The notes under the pieces are model-generated. The model worked only from the letters and a program-made list of their open reading frames with translations, ran no database searches and was not told where the DNA came from. From NCBI GenBank assembly GCA_017880865.1, contig JADGRL010000003.1, positions 1-64,000 on the forward strand: DNA of 64,000 nt, given 5' to 3'. This document shows positions 29,933 through 40,785 of this stretch, in pieces (within the stretch, counting starts at the first letter, position 1; every line of letters starts with the position of its first letter). This DNA is from Gallionella sp. GTDB lineage: Bacteria; Pseudomonadota; Gammaproteobacteria; Burkholderiales; Gallionellaceae. The translations under genes were made by a program, and so were the position numbers.

Positions 29933-31138
29933 TCACAAATACCCTTCCTGTTCGCCCTTTTCTCCGTGCTCCAGCATCCACTCCGCCAGCTCGGCCAATT
30001 GCATGGGTAGTACATTTTTTTGGCTGAGTGCGGTAAGCTGAAATCTATCGGCCTCGACCAGCGGTTTGCGCACCCGCAACGCTGCGAGATCGGTCGCCGA
30101 CATTTTCCACGGTTGCCACGCGATGCCGCGTTCGTGCCAAAGTGCGGCAGCCTTGAGCGCGATGGCGATGCCTGCCGGATCGGGATCACAGGCGATGTAT
30201 GCCGGGGCGGGAGCCAGATCGAGTAATTGCCCAACCGCGTTACGCCACCAACCTGGCGGAAAGCCCGGTAACCAGATCACGCCCACGTCATGCTCACGCT
30301 GGCGGGCGACACGCTCGAAACTGGTGCGGTTCTCCACCAATTGCCAGCGGCTGATCGTACCGGATGCCGACGTTATGGTTTGTATGGTGGCAGGAGTGAG
30401 TGCGGCGAAATCGGCGCAGCTTGATAAATCGAGTTGCCCATGTGGCGTAGCCAATATCAGCGGGGCCGATAGCAGTAGCAAAGGAGTGTGCCGCTCGATA
30501 CGAAATTCCGCCAAGTCCAGTGTCTGTTCCAGCCAGTTCCATTCGGACTCACTCAAGCCTTTGGTGTCGTCGCGCGCAGACAATGCGAAGTCGCGGCGCG
30601 TCCCGCTTTGTTGAGCATCCTGCCAGCGCTGTAAAGCGGCGATCAGATCGTAACGCGCCAAGGCACGATGCACGGGGAGTTCATCCAATGCGAGCAGAGC
30701 TGGGGCGAGATTGTCGTCACAGAGGGCATGCAGTACCTCGCGAAATGCCTGCCAGCGTTGCGCATCTGCCTCCTTGTCGCTGATGCCGAGGGTTGTGCGC
30801 AGCAGCGATAAATTACGCAGTTCCAATGATTGCGGCCACCAATCGCCATGTTTGCGTTCTTCGATGACGATGGCCCAACCTTGTCGCAGCAGCCATTCGC
30901 GCAGTGCTTCGGCAAACGACAGGTTGGCAGTGCCCGCGTCTTTCAGCAGCGTTTCCCAACGACTCTTGCCGCCGCGTTTTACCCAGCGGGTCAACAGCTC
31001 ACGCCACTCGACAGGCATCAGTTCCAGATGGCTTGCAGAATTCAGCCCACTTGCAGATTCAAGTCGAAAGCGTTTGCGCCGTTTGCACAGCGCGCGTGCG
31101 TCGAGCGGCTCAATCTGGATCGAATCAGGCCCGCTCAT
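29933..31138 (-). CDS. jetD: JetD-like (Wadjet nuclease subunit, Toprim-like C-terminus)
   Basis: 401 aa; LVENRTSFE, YIACDPDPAGIAIALKAA (DxDxxG); 3' gene of a 4-gene SMC-containing operon. Confidence 0.7.
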   Translation of the reverse strand: MSGPDSIQIEPLDARALCKRRKRFRLESASGLNSASHLELMPVEWRELLTRWVKRGGKSRWETLLKDAGTANLSFAEALREWLLRQGWAIVIEERKHGDWWPQSLELRNLSLLRTTLGISDKEADAQRWQAFREVLHALCDDNLAPALLALDELPVHRALARYDLIAALQRWQDAQQSGTRRDFALSARDDTKGLSESEWNWLEQTLDLAEFRIERHTPLLLLSAPLILATPHGQLDLSSCADFAALTPATIQTITSASGTISRWQLVENRTSFERVARQREHDVGVIWLPGFPPGWWRNAVGQLLDLAPAPAYIACDPDPAGIAIALKAAALWHERGIAWQPWKMSATDLAALRVRKPLVEADRFQLTALSQKNVLPMQLAELAEWMLEHGEKGEQEGYL

Positions 31139-33899
31139 GTTGTTCGCGCGTCATGACCACAATACGCGGCGCCCAGGCTTCACCGGCACGTTTCTTGAAC
31201 GTTACCAGCGTCAACATGGAAGGATCGTACACATTGACGTTGTGGGTGACCGGCGTGGTGAGCAGGTATTGCGCGCGGGTGGCTTTGAGAAAAGACGCGA
31301 CGCGCTCGATGTTGACGATGTCGAGATGAGCGAACGGCTCATCGATGAACACGAAACCACCGGGGCGCGACTCTTCCATCATCAGCCCAACCAGCAGGAT
31401 CAGCGATTTCATCACTTGCTGACCACCGGAGGCATCGCCGTCGTTCATGCCCATAAAGCCTTTGTCGTCGAAATCGAAACGTACCGCCAGACCTGCCTGC
31501 ACCAGCGCGAGGTCGTCGTTATTTAATAACACCGGTTCGTGCTCCACCTTGATGTTGGCCATTTCACCGAGCGTCTTGAGATTTTTAACATAGCGGGTGA
31601 CGGTGTAACGCAACACGGCGATGTATTGCTCGCGTGCCATATCGGTCTGGCTGCGCGCCATCTCGTTGTCGCGGCGACGATGGGCCAAGTCGTTTTCCTG
31701 GCGCGCATAGTCGTCGCGGATTTTATCGCGCAGGGCGATCACACTGGCATCGGTTTCCCACGACTCTTCCGCAAAACGTTCCTCAATTTTCTTCACTTCG
31801 CGATCAATGTTAGTCGTGTCACGCCACGCTTCCGCCAACTTCTGATTGGCTTCTGCATCCAGCCAGACGGCTGGCATTTTGTTGCAGTTATCGCGCAGCT
31901 TTTGCACACGGCGTATCTGCTCTTCGCGCGCAGCACGATTTTGCTTGTCGGCAATCTCTTTTTCCAGTTGCACCAATTTTCGCTGCAATACGCCCAACTC
32001 GATTTGCGCCGCGTTGGCCGCATCATCTGCCTGTTTTCGGTCTTGTTGTGCCTGATACACGCCGTTGTCGTTGCGCTTGATAACCAGCGCATCGTAGCGC
32101 TGCCGCGCTTCGGCAAACTCGGCAGCGCGCGCGGCCAGTTGCGCGCTGGCATCCTCTCCGGCGAGCAGCGCTTGCAGATTGCGGATGCTGCCGGTCAAAT
32201 CATTGCGTTGCTGGTGTAGCGGCGCCAGTGCCTTTTCCAACGCGGCGCGTTGTTGACGCAGCGATTCAAGCCGCGCCTTGCCGAAACGCGCCTGCTCCGG
32301 TGCGGCAAAACGCCCGCCGCGCCTCTCGCGCAAAAATCCCTGGCGGGTAATCCAGTCTTCGCCGCGCGGAAGCGCGGCGCCCGCACTCGCGTCTTCCACG
32401 CGGCGGATGCGTTCCAGCAAACGCAGCAGCCATTCCGGCACCGCCTGGCTGAAGCGCACTACTTCCAGCAAAGAGCCTTGCGGTGCCAGGCCGGGCTGCG
32501 TGCGCTCCGGCACGATGAAATGGCGGTAGCGCAACTTTTCGCCCAGCGCCATCGCAGCTTCGGCATCCTTGTCTTTGGTCAGCAACACGATGTGTGCAAA
32601 CGGGGCAAGCACGGCTTCCACTGCGGCTTGCCAAGTTGGATCGGCGATTTCGACCAGATCGGTGAGCAGGTCGTGGGCGATACCTGCGCTGTTCAAGGCT
32701 TGCCGGAATGCGGCGACATCGGCGGGATCGGCGCGCCGTCCTGCGGCGAGATTTTCCAGCATCTCATCGAGTTGCCGCTGCTGTTGTTCCAGCCCTGCAA
32801 TTTGCACCAACAAATTTGCGCGTTCCGTTTCCAGGCGTTCCAGCTCACGCGCATCCGCCACTTTTCCGTCCGAGCGGCTTGCAACTTGTTGCAGCAGGCG
32901 GTCATGCTGATTGACAACAGCCTCCCAGTTGCCCAACTCGCGGTTCAGTTCGTTCAGTGTGCGCTGCTGTACCTGCTCGTTGTCGTGCGCGGCCTGTTTG
33001 CGCAACTGCGATGCTTGCAACGTTTGCTGCTGGACTTGCAGGTCAAGCGCCAATGCCTGCTTTTCGGCGCATTTGGCGCGCCAGTCGCGGCGCAAAGTTT
33101 GCAAGGTGCGCCCTGCATTCTCGGCTTCTTTTTGCAGCAAATAATGCTCCAGGCGCGGACGTGTTTCAGACACCAGCAGCGTGCGCTCTTCGTTCAGCCG
33201 GTGCCATTCAAGATAGCGGTTCACATTCAGTTCATGCGTCTTGAGACTAAAACCAAGCGCTTCCAGTTGGTTCTGCACGGCATCCAGCTCGCGCGAGGTG
33301 TGCTCCTGGTGGTGGCGCGCTTCCTGATAACGTTCCAGCACTTCCTTGTCGCCAAACACCTGAAATACCAGATCGAGCAATTCCCTGGATGATAGCTCGC
33401 ACAGCTTGTCGGTCTGCCCCTGTTCCAGCGACAACACACGTGCGATGGCGGGCGACAGCCCGGCGCTGTGCAGCAGGCGCTGATAATCGCGCACGCCGAA
33501 TTCCTGCCCCTGTTGCTCGATGTCTTCAAGTGCAACTTCACCTTCCGCAACCCAGTATTTGCGTATCCAGTCGCCGCCCTTTTTGTCGATGCGGCAGGCC
33601 AGCGTGATGCGGTCTTGCATGTAGGGGATGCTGAAGGGACGCTTGTCACTGCCGGCCGGGCGCTGGTTATCCACCACGCCGCGTAGCCAGCAGAAGTCTT
33701 CGCCATTGCGCCGCACATAGCGTTTGTAGTCGCGTTTCTTCGAGCAATCGAGCGCGAGCAGCGTGCGCAGTGCATCGAGCAAGGTGGTCTTGCCTGAGCC
33801 GTTAGGGCCGACGATGGTGACGATAGATGCATCCAGCGGCAGTTTGAAACGCTGCCAGTAATCCCAGTGCACGGTTTCCAGTTCGAGCAAGCGGAACAT
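31125..33899 (-). CDS. jetC: JetC-like SMC/MukB-type ATPase
   Basis: 924 aa; N-terminal IVTIVGPNGSGKTTLLDALRTLLA, long coiled coils, C-terminal DASGGQQVMKSLILLVGLM and GGFVFIDEPFAHLD. Confidence 0.82.
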   Translation of the reverse strand: MFRLLELETVHWDYWQRFKLPLDASIVTIVGPNGSGKTTLLDALRTLLALDCSKKRDYKRYVRRNGEDFCWLRGVVDNQRPAGSDKRPFSIPYMQDRITLACRIDKKGGDWIRKYWVAEGEVALEDIEQQGQEFGVRDYQRLLHSAGLSPAIARVLSLEQGQTDKLCELSSRELLDLVFQVFGDKEVLERYQEARHHQEHTSRELDAVQNQLEALGFSLKTHELNVNRYLEWHRLNEERTLLVSETRPRLEHYLLQKEAENAGRTLQTLRRDWRAKCAEKQALALDLQVQQQTLQASQLRKQAAHDNEQVQQRTLNELNRELGNWEAVVNQHDRLLQQVASRSDGKVADARELERLETERANLLVQIAGLEQQQRQLDEMLENLAAGRRADPADVAAFRQALNSAGIAHDLLTDLVEIADPTWQAAVEAVLAPFAHIVLLTKDKDAEAAMALGEKLRYRHFIVPERTQPGLAPQGSLLEVVRFSQAVPEWLLRLLERIRRVEDASAGAALPRGEDWITRQGFLRERRGGRFAAPEQARFGKARLESLRQQRAALEKALAPLHQQRNDLTGSIRNLQALLAGEDASAQLAARAAEFAEARQRYDALVIKRNDNGVYQAQQDRKQADDAANAAQIELGVLQRKLVQLEKEIADKQNRAAREEQIRRVQKLRDNCNKMPAVWLDAEANQKLAEAWRDTTNIDREVKKIEERFAEESWETDASVIALRDKIRDDYARQENDLAHRRRDNEMARSQTDMAREQYIAVLRYTVTRYVKNLKTLGEMANIKVEHEPVLLNNDDLALVQAGLAVRFDFDDKGFMGMNDGDASGGQQVMKSLILLVGLMMEESRPGGFVFIDEPFAHLDIVNIERVASFLKATRAQYLLTTPVTHNVNVYDPSMLTLVTFKKRAGEAWAPRIVVMTREQHERA

Positions 33900-34561
33900 C
33901 AGTGGTCTCCCGTTGCGGTATCGGCGAGTATGCCGCGTTGTTTCAACAGATTCGCCAGCGCGCCCTGCAAAATGCGCGGCGCCATTTCGGCATAGTCGAA
34001 GGCCAGATCAAGCAGCGGCCCCTCGTGAATGATTTTATTGCGGCGTTCGATGAAGCCGAGCCGCGACAGTTGCGGCAAGGCAAACTGAACGCGTGCCTTG
34101 CCGCCCAGCAGCTTGCCGTAATCTTCCTGCAACACAGTTTCTGCGATGCCGCGCGAGGCTTCATGCGCCAGCATCGTGAGTTTGACAGCATCGAACATCT
34201 CGCCTTGCGTTTCATGGTGCGCGGCCTCGCCCGACAACTGGCGCTCGCGTTTGGGCAGGATGATGAGCGCCCAAAGGATCACCAGCAGCGCCACGGCATC
34301 CTTGGGCAAACCGATGTTGCTGGCTTGCCAGGTGTCATTTTGCTCAAACACGGCGCTCTCGGTTTCGCGCAGCAGGGCGATGCCGACGTGGGCGGCGAAG
34401 GGCTGTGCCAGCAGGCGCATTCCGCAAGCGGCGAGGCGCTGTTCCACTTCATCGCGAAAATTGCTGTCTACCAGCAAACGGCGCATCTCGGCATCCTCGC
34501 GCGGCAAGTGGCGCATGGCCAGCAGACGCGCGATCAGGCGTGCGGCGGGGTCGTGATTCAT
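33899..34561 (-). CDS. jetB: JetB-like (MukE-type kleisin-associated) subunit
   Basis: 220 aa between JetA-like and JetC-like genes; identity mainly by position. Confidence 0.65.
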   Translation of the reverse strand: MNHDPAARLIARLLAMRHLPREDAEMRRLLVDSNFRDEVEQRLAACGMRLLAQPFAAHVGIALLRETESAVFEQNDTWQASNIGLPKDAVALLVILWALIILPKRERQLSGEAAHHETQGEMFDAVKLTMLAHEASRGIAETVLQEDYGKLLGGKARVQFALPQLSRLGFIERRNKIIHEGPLLDLAFDYAEMAPRILQGALANLLKQRGILADTATGDH

Positions 34562-35832
34562 GCGGATTTCTCCTTCAAAAGTATTAGTTCACCGGCGCTC
34601 ATCGCGGCCACTTCATTGCGATGCACGGGGATTAATTCATCGTGTCCGTAATCCCAGCGTACCGCCAGCGGCAACGCTGCCAGCGGCGCGAGCTCGGGGT
34701 CCACATTTTGCTCGCCGATAAACGTCAACAGCGACAGGCGATAGGAAGACGCGCTGAAATTGCCGCCAACCACGGCATCGGCCGCCGCCAGGTTTCCCTG
34801 CAAGGCTTGCAGCATCAGCGTGAGTTCGGCCAATTGGGGCGGCGATTCGAGAGGGACATCGCGGGCATATTCGATTTCGGCTGGCGGCGGAAGCAATGAC
34901 GTGCGCCGTTTGGGTTGTACGCGCTCGATGAATTCTTCGGTGTTGTCGACCATCACATCGGGCAGGATGAATGTCACTTCGGGTGTAATGGCGAGCTGGT
35001 TGCCAGCCAGCGCAACGAGTTCGTCAATCGAGCGTTCTTTGAGCCATGAAGCCAGTTCTGAGGAAGTCAGGCCGCCTTGCGACAAATGCACCTGTTGCCG
35101 CGCGATGGCCGCGAGTTCGCGCTGAAAAATCGAAGACATGCGGTCAAGGCGAGACTGGCGATGACCAATCTCCTGCGCTAGCCGCCAGGTCGCGTCATCC
35201 GGGAAACCGGCAGCGCCGAGGTTTTTCATCACCTCGTTGGCTTTACTCATCCACTGCTGCACCGATTCCAGTTTGTTCTGCGCTGCACGCAGACGGAACT
35301 CCGAGCCGGAGGCGACGGCTTGCTCGAATTCTCCTTCCAGCTCCGCAAGCCGCGCCAGCAAGTGCGCCATGGCTTCCGGGGAAAGTTTTCCTACCGCTGA
35401 GCCAGCCGCGATTTGCGCCGCATAAAATCCCAGTTCGCCATCCTGTTCGGTGCTGAACGATAGCAGGTTCGAGAGCGCCGCCAGCACCATGCGCCCGGCA
35501 CTGGACAGTCGATAGACACGGCGTTCGGCATTCCACAGCAGCAGCTCATGCTCGCGCAAACGGCCGAGCACAGTGTTAAGTTTGGCTGAAGCGAAAAATG
35601 CGAAGTGCGATTCCAGTTCGCGCGGCGACCAATCCGGCGCGTCTGCCCGCAACCCGATTTCGCGCAATACCACGAGGCGCACCAGCACCTCTTCGTCGCC
35701 GCCGCGAAACAGCGCGATCATCGCACCAATCAAAGGCTTGGCGGCAAACAGCGGAAAAAACTGCGGAACGTCTTGCGGGACAATGCCCTGCGCAAAAAAT
35801 TCAGCCAGTGAATTTTCGTCGCGTTCAGACAT
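34558..35832 (-). CDS. jetA: JetA-like (MukF-type kleisin) subunit
   Basis: 424 aa; FFPLFAAKPLIGAMIALFRGGDEE...; winged-helix-like N-terminus; first gene of operon. Confidence 0.65.
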   Translation of the reverse strand: MSERDENSLAEFFAQGIVPQDVPQFFPLFAAKPLIGAMIALFRGGDEEVLVRLVVLREIGLRADAPDWSPRELESHFAFFASAKLNTVLGRLREHELLLWNAERRVYRLSSAGRMVLAALSNLLSFSTEQDGELGFYAAQIAAGSAVGKLSPEAMAHLLARLAELEGEFEQAVASGSEFRLRAAQNKLESVQQWMSKANEVMKNLGAAGFPDDATWRLAQEIGHRQSRLDRMSSIFQRELAAIARQQVHLSQGGLTSSELASWLKERSIDELVALAGNQLAITPEVTFILPDVMVDNTEEFIERVQPKRRTSLLPPPAEIEYARDVPLESPPQLAELTLMLQALQGNLAAADAVVGGNFSASSYRLSLLTFIGEQNVDPELAPLAALPLAVRWDYGHDELIPVHRNEVAAMSAGELILLKEKSA

Positions 35833-35866
35833 GGGGAATCGTGATGCTCGCGTAGCGAGACGCTAT

Positions 35867-35905
35867 TCCCCTCTCCCGCTTGCGGGAGAGGGCAGGGGTG
35901 AGGGA
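35867..35905. repeat. Palindromic intergenic repeat (CCCTCTCCCGCTTGCGGGAGAGGGCAGGGGTGAGGG)
   Basis: 12-bp perfect stem CCCTCTCCCGCT/TGCGGGAGAGGG core followed by GCAGGGGTGAGGG. Confidence 0.85.
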
Positions 35906-35935
35906 AATGGGCATTGCGGATTTCATTTTCAAAAC

Positions 35936-35953
35936 GGGCATATTGGTATGCCC
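35936..35953 (-). terminator. Terminator-like hairpin downstream of purA
   Basis: Minus strand GGGCATA-ccaa-TATGCCC followed by GTTTTG. Confidence 0.6.
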
Positions 35954-36012
35954 ATTAAATCCCTTGTTTCAGGCTGACCGAAATTAATGCGTCCGAGCCG
36001 CCGTCCATCACC

Positions 36013-37347
<1,335 letters not shown>

Positions 37348-37363
37348 TTACTAATTTTAATAA

Positions 37364-38533
37364 TCAAAGCGCGACAACCTGCCATTCACCATCGCGCAAC
37401 ACCAATTCACGATCACACTGCAACTCACGGCGCAATGACGCATCACCGAGCAGATCCACGACCACAACTTCTCCCGACGCACGCAGTTGTGCGATCTTGT
37501 CGCGCAACGCGGCTTTATCCAGATGCGGCGCACAAACTCCCAATTTGGATGCTTGCGCTGGCAACAAACGATACAACTGACGCAAATCCATGCTGAATCC
37601 GGTCGCGGCGCGCGCGCGCCCGAAGCTCTTGCCGAGATCGTCATAGCGTCCGCCCAGCGCAATCGCATCGTGGCTGCCCGCATGGTAAGCGGCAAACACC
37701 ATGCCGCTGTGATAGTGGTAGCCGCGCAAGTCGGCCAGATCGATGCCTATGCTGGACACCAGAGGCTGCAAACTGGTGGAGATACTTTGCAAAGCATCCA
37801 GCGCCGAGCCTATGCCCGGATAATCCGGCAACAGCTTGCGCGCACGCGCCAGCACATCGTCGCAATGACCATACAGTGTCGGCAGAGCCAGCAAGGCGTT
37901 GCGCAAGTTGGCATCCAGAGACTGAGTCAAACCCTGCAAAGCCGCACTGTCCTTGCTTTGCAGCGCGGCAAATAATGCAGCTTCGAGTTCCTTGTCGAGT
38001 TCGGCGTGACTCGCCAGCGCGCGAAACACGCCAACATGGCCGAGATCGAGATGCACGTCTTTGATGTCCAGCAAAGCCAGCGCCTGCAGCATCAGCTGCT
38101 GGATTTCAAGATCACTTTCCAGGCCGCTATGCCCGTACAACTCGGCGCCGATTTGCAGCAGCTCGCGGGTACGCGTCAGCCCTATCGGTTGGGTGTGCAA
38201 CACGCTGCCCGCATAACACAGGCGCGCCACGCCCTGACGATTGAGCAGATGCGCATCGATGCGAGCCACTTGCGGCGTGATGTCGGCGCGTAGTGCCAGC
38301 GTGCGCCCGCTCAACTGATCGACCAGCTTGAATGTGCGCAGATCCATATCGTGGCTGCCATCGAGCAACAACGATTCGGCATATTCCAGCAATGGCGGTG
38401 CGACCAGTTGGTACCCCGACTTGCGAAGCAGATCGAGGAATTTCGCGCGCATCTGTTCTACATGCCACGCCTCATCGGGCAGCATGTCCTCCACATGCTC
38501 GGGAAGCAGCCAGTTCTGCATCAGTTGATCCAA
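37364..38533 (-). CDS. hisZ: ATP phosphoribosyltransferase regulatory subunit
   Basis: HisRS-like fold, QNWLLPEHVEDMLPDEAWHVEQMRAKFLDLLRKSGYQLVAPPLLEY. Confidence 0.92.
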   Translation of the reverse strand: MDQLMQNWLLPEHVEDMLPDEAWHVEQMRAKFLDLLRKSGYQLVAPPLLEYAESLLLDGSHDMDLRTFKLVDQLSGRTLALRADITPQVARIDAHLLNRQGVARLCYAGSVLHTQPIGLTRTRELLQIGAELYGHSGLESDLEIQQLMLQALALLDIKDVHLDLGHVGVFRALASHAELDKELEAALFAALQSKDSAALQGLTQSLDANLRNALLALPTLYGHCDDVLARARKLLPDYPGIGSALDALQSISTSLQPLVSSIGIDLADLRGYHYHSGMVFAAYHAGSHDAIALGGRYDDLGKSFGRARAATGFSMDLRQLYRLLPAQASKLGVCAPHLDKAALRDKIAQLRASGEVVVVDLLGDASLRRELQCDRELVLRDGEWQVVAL

Positions 38534-38706
38534 TACAGTAACAGCAGGCCGGACAGCATCGAGCCGAAACCGACGAAGCGCAATTGCCCATCCGACAACG
38601 CCACCAGCTTGCGGAAAGTTTCACGCCATAACTCGGGCAACGCGAAGGGCATTATTCCCTCAATCACCAGCATCATCGCCAGACCAAGCAACCAATAATC
38701 GAGCAC
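38521..38706 (-). CDS. DUF2065 (YjeT-like) small membrane protein
   Basis: 61 aa MLDYWLLGLAMMLVIEGIMPFALPELWRETFRKLVALSDGQLRFVGF. Confidence 0.85.
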   Translation of the reverse strand: MLDYWLLGLAMMLVIEGIMPFALPELWRETFRKLVALSDGQLRFVGFGSMLSGLLLLYWIN

Positions 38707-38707
38707 A

Positions 38708-39586
38708 CTATTTACCAGCCTTGCTCGGGTTTTTCAGATATTTAAAGAAAGCCGAACTCGGATCAAGCACCATCACGTCGCTCTTGTTCTTGAAGCTCTG
38801 CTTGTAGGCTTCGAGACTGCGATAGAACGCATAGAACTCGGCATTGCGACCAAAGGCAGCCGCGTACAAAGATGATGCCTTGGCATCGCCCTCGCCCTTG
38901 GTTTTCTGCGCTTCGCGATAGGCCTCGGCCAGGATCACTTCGCGTTGCTTGTCGGCATTGGCCTTGATCTTTTCGCCCTCGGCCGCGCCGGAAGCACGCA
39001 ATTCATTGGCCACGCGCTTACGCTCGGCATCCATACGGCGATATACCGATTCGCTGATCTCCACCGGGAAATCGACACGCTTGAGGCGCACATCCAGCAC
39101 TTGCACGCCGATTTTGCGCGCATCAAGATCGGTCTTGTCGCGTAACACGGTCATGATTTGTTCGCGCTCGCCGGACACCACTTCATGTATGGTGCGCTTG
39201 CCGAACTCCTCGCGCATACTGGAATTCACCGTCTGCTTCAAACGCGTTACTGCGCGCATTTCGTCGCCGCCGACGCTGATGTAATACTGCTTTACATCCA
39301 CGATGCGCCACTTGACGAACGAATCCACCATCACGTTTTTCTTTTCCGCCGTGATGAAGCGCTCAGGCTCACCGGTATCCAGCGTCAGGATGCGCGAATC
39401 AAAGAAGCGCACGTTCTGCATCAGCGGAAATTTAAAATACAAACCCGGTTCGGTTTTGACGCTGACCACTTCACCCAGCTGGAACACAATCGCATTTTGG
39501 CGCTGATCCACCACGAACACACTCAGACTCGTCATGATCAGCACAGTCACTGCGCCGATCAGGATATTTGCAATATTGATTTTCAT
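38708..39586 (-). CDS. hflC: Protease modulator HflC
   Basis: SPFH protein, VFVVDQRQNAIVFQLGEV; adjacent hflK. Confidence 0.95.
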   Translation of the reverse strand: MKINIANILIGAVTVLIMTSLSVFVVDQRQNAIVFQLGEVVSVKTEPGLYFKFPLMQNVRFFDSRILTLDTGEPERFITAEKKNVMVDSFVKWRIVDVKQYYISVGGDEMRAVTRLKQTVNSSMREEFGKRTIHEVVSGEREQIMTVLRDKTDLDARKIGVQVLDVRLKRVDFPVEISESVYRRMDAERKRVANELRASGAAEGEKIKANADKQREVILAEAYREAQKTKGEGDAKASSLYAAAFGRNAEFYAFYRSLEAYKQSFKNKSDVMVLDPSSAFFKYLKNPSKAGK

Positions 39587-40785
39587 TAACGTGCCTCCCG
39601 GTCGCGGCTTAGCAGCGAATCACGTGCGCGCTGTGCTGCAGTGTTGTCATTTCCCTGTGATGTAACAGGGGCTACGGTTTCCGCTTTCACCGCTGGCTGA
39701 ACATCCGTTCCCGCGCTGCCGGCACGAGTGGTTTCGATCAATTTATCAAGCGGCAAATACAACAAGCTGTTGCCGTTCTTTTGATCAACCATCACCTTGC
39801 TGATATTGCCCATCACCTGTTGCATCATGTCCAGATACATACGTTCGCGCGTCACAGCAGGCGCCTTTTCATATTCGACCAATATTTGCTTGAAACGGCT
39901 GGCATCGCCTTCGGCATTGGCGATCACGCTTTGCTTATATCCTTGCGATTCCTGGATCAGGCGCGCCGCCGCACCGCTGGCACGCGGCACCACGTCATTG
40001 GCATAGGCCTGGCCTTCGTTCTTTTGTCGTTCGCGATCCTGCCCGGCTTTCACCGCATCATCGAAAGCGGCCTGCACTTGTTCGGGCGGTTGCGCGTTCT
40101 GCATGGTCAGCTTGCTGATCAGGATGCCGGACTTGTAGCGATTCAGAATATCCTGCATCAACTTGGTCGCAGCGGCAGCCACTTGCTCACGGCCTTCATA
40201 GAGCACATAGTCCATCTTGCTCTTGCCGACCACCTCGCGAATCGCGGTTTCCGCCGCCTGGCGCACGTTCTCGTCGGGCATGCGGTTGTTGAACAGATAT
40301 TCGCTCGAATCGCTCAGGAAGTACTGCACCGCAAACTGGATGTCGACGATATTTTCATCGTCGGTCAGCATCAACGATTCCTTGATCATCTTGTTCTTGA
40401 CGTTATCGCGATAACCCACTTCCACGGTACGAACCTGGCTCAGGTTGACGATTTCAACGGCTTCGATCGGGAACGGCAAATGCCAACGCGGGCCGGGCTG
40501 GGTCGTTTCGACCAGCTTGCCGAAGCGCAACACCACACCGCGCTGGCTGGCATCAACGATATAAAAGCCACTGCCCACCCAGATCAACAGAACAATCGCG
40601 GCAATCAAACCCATACCGCCGGCAAAACCCTGCATCGGTGTGCCGCTGCCAGGCTTGCCAGTGCCGCCCTTGCCGCCCATCAGCGTGGCAACTTTGGCCT
40701 TGAGCTTGCGCAGCAACTCTTCCAGATCAGGCGGGCCGCCATTGTTGTTATTCTTGTTGCCCCATTGCGGATCATTCAATCCCAT
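39586..40785 (-). CDS. hflK: FtsH protease activity modulator HflK
   Basis: MGLNDPQWGNKNNNNGGPPDLEELLRKL; ATG at 40785. Confidence 0.95.
   Translation of the reverse strand: MGLNDPQWGNKNNNNGGPPDLEELLRKLKAKVATLMGGKGGTGKPGSGTPMQGFAGGMGLIAAIVLLIWVGSGFYIVDASQRGVVLRFGKLVETTQPGPRWHLPFPIEAVEIVNLSQVRTVEVGYRDNVKNKMIKESLMLTDDENIVDIQFAVQYFLSDSSEYLFNNRMPDENVRQAAETAIREVVGKSKMDYVLYEGREQVAAAATKLMQDILNRYKSGILISKLTMQNAQPPEQVQAAFDDAVKAGQDRERQKNEGQAYANDVVPRASGAAARLIQESQGYKQSVIANAEGDASRFKQILVEYEKAPAVTRERMYLDMMQQVMGNISKVMVDQKNGNSLLYLPLDKLIETTRAGSAGTDVQPAVKAETVAPVTSQGNDNTAAQRARDSLLSRDREAR

Noticed and set aside
29782-30234. 150-aa minus-strand ORF overlapping the 3' part of the JetD-like gene
   Set aside because: Frame-shifted overlap of a credible CDS with no domain or start-site support.
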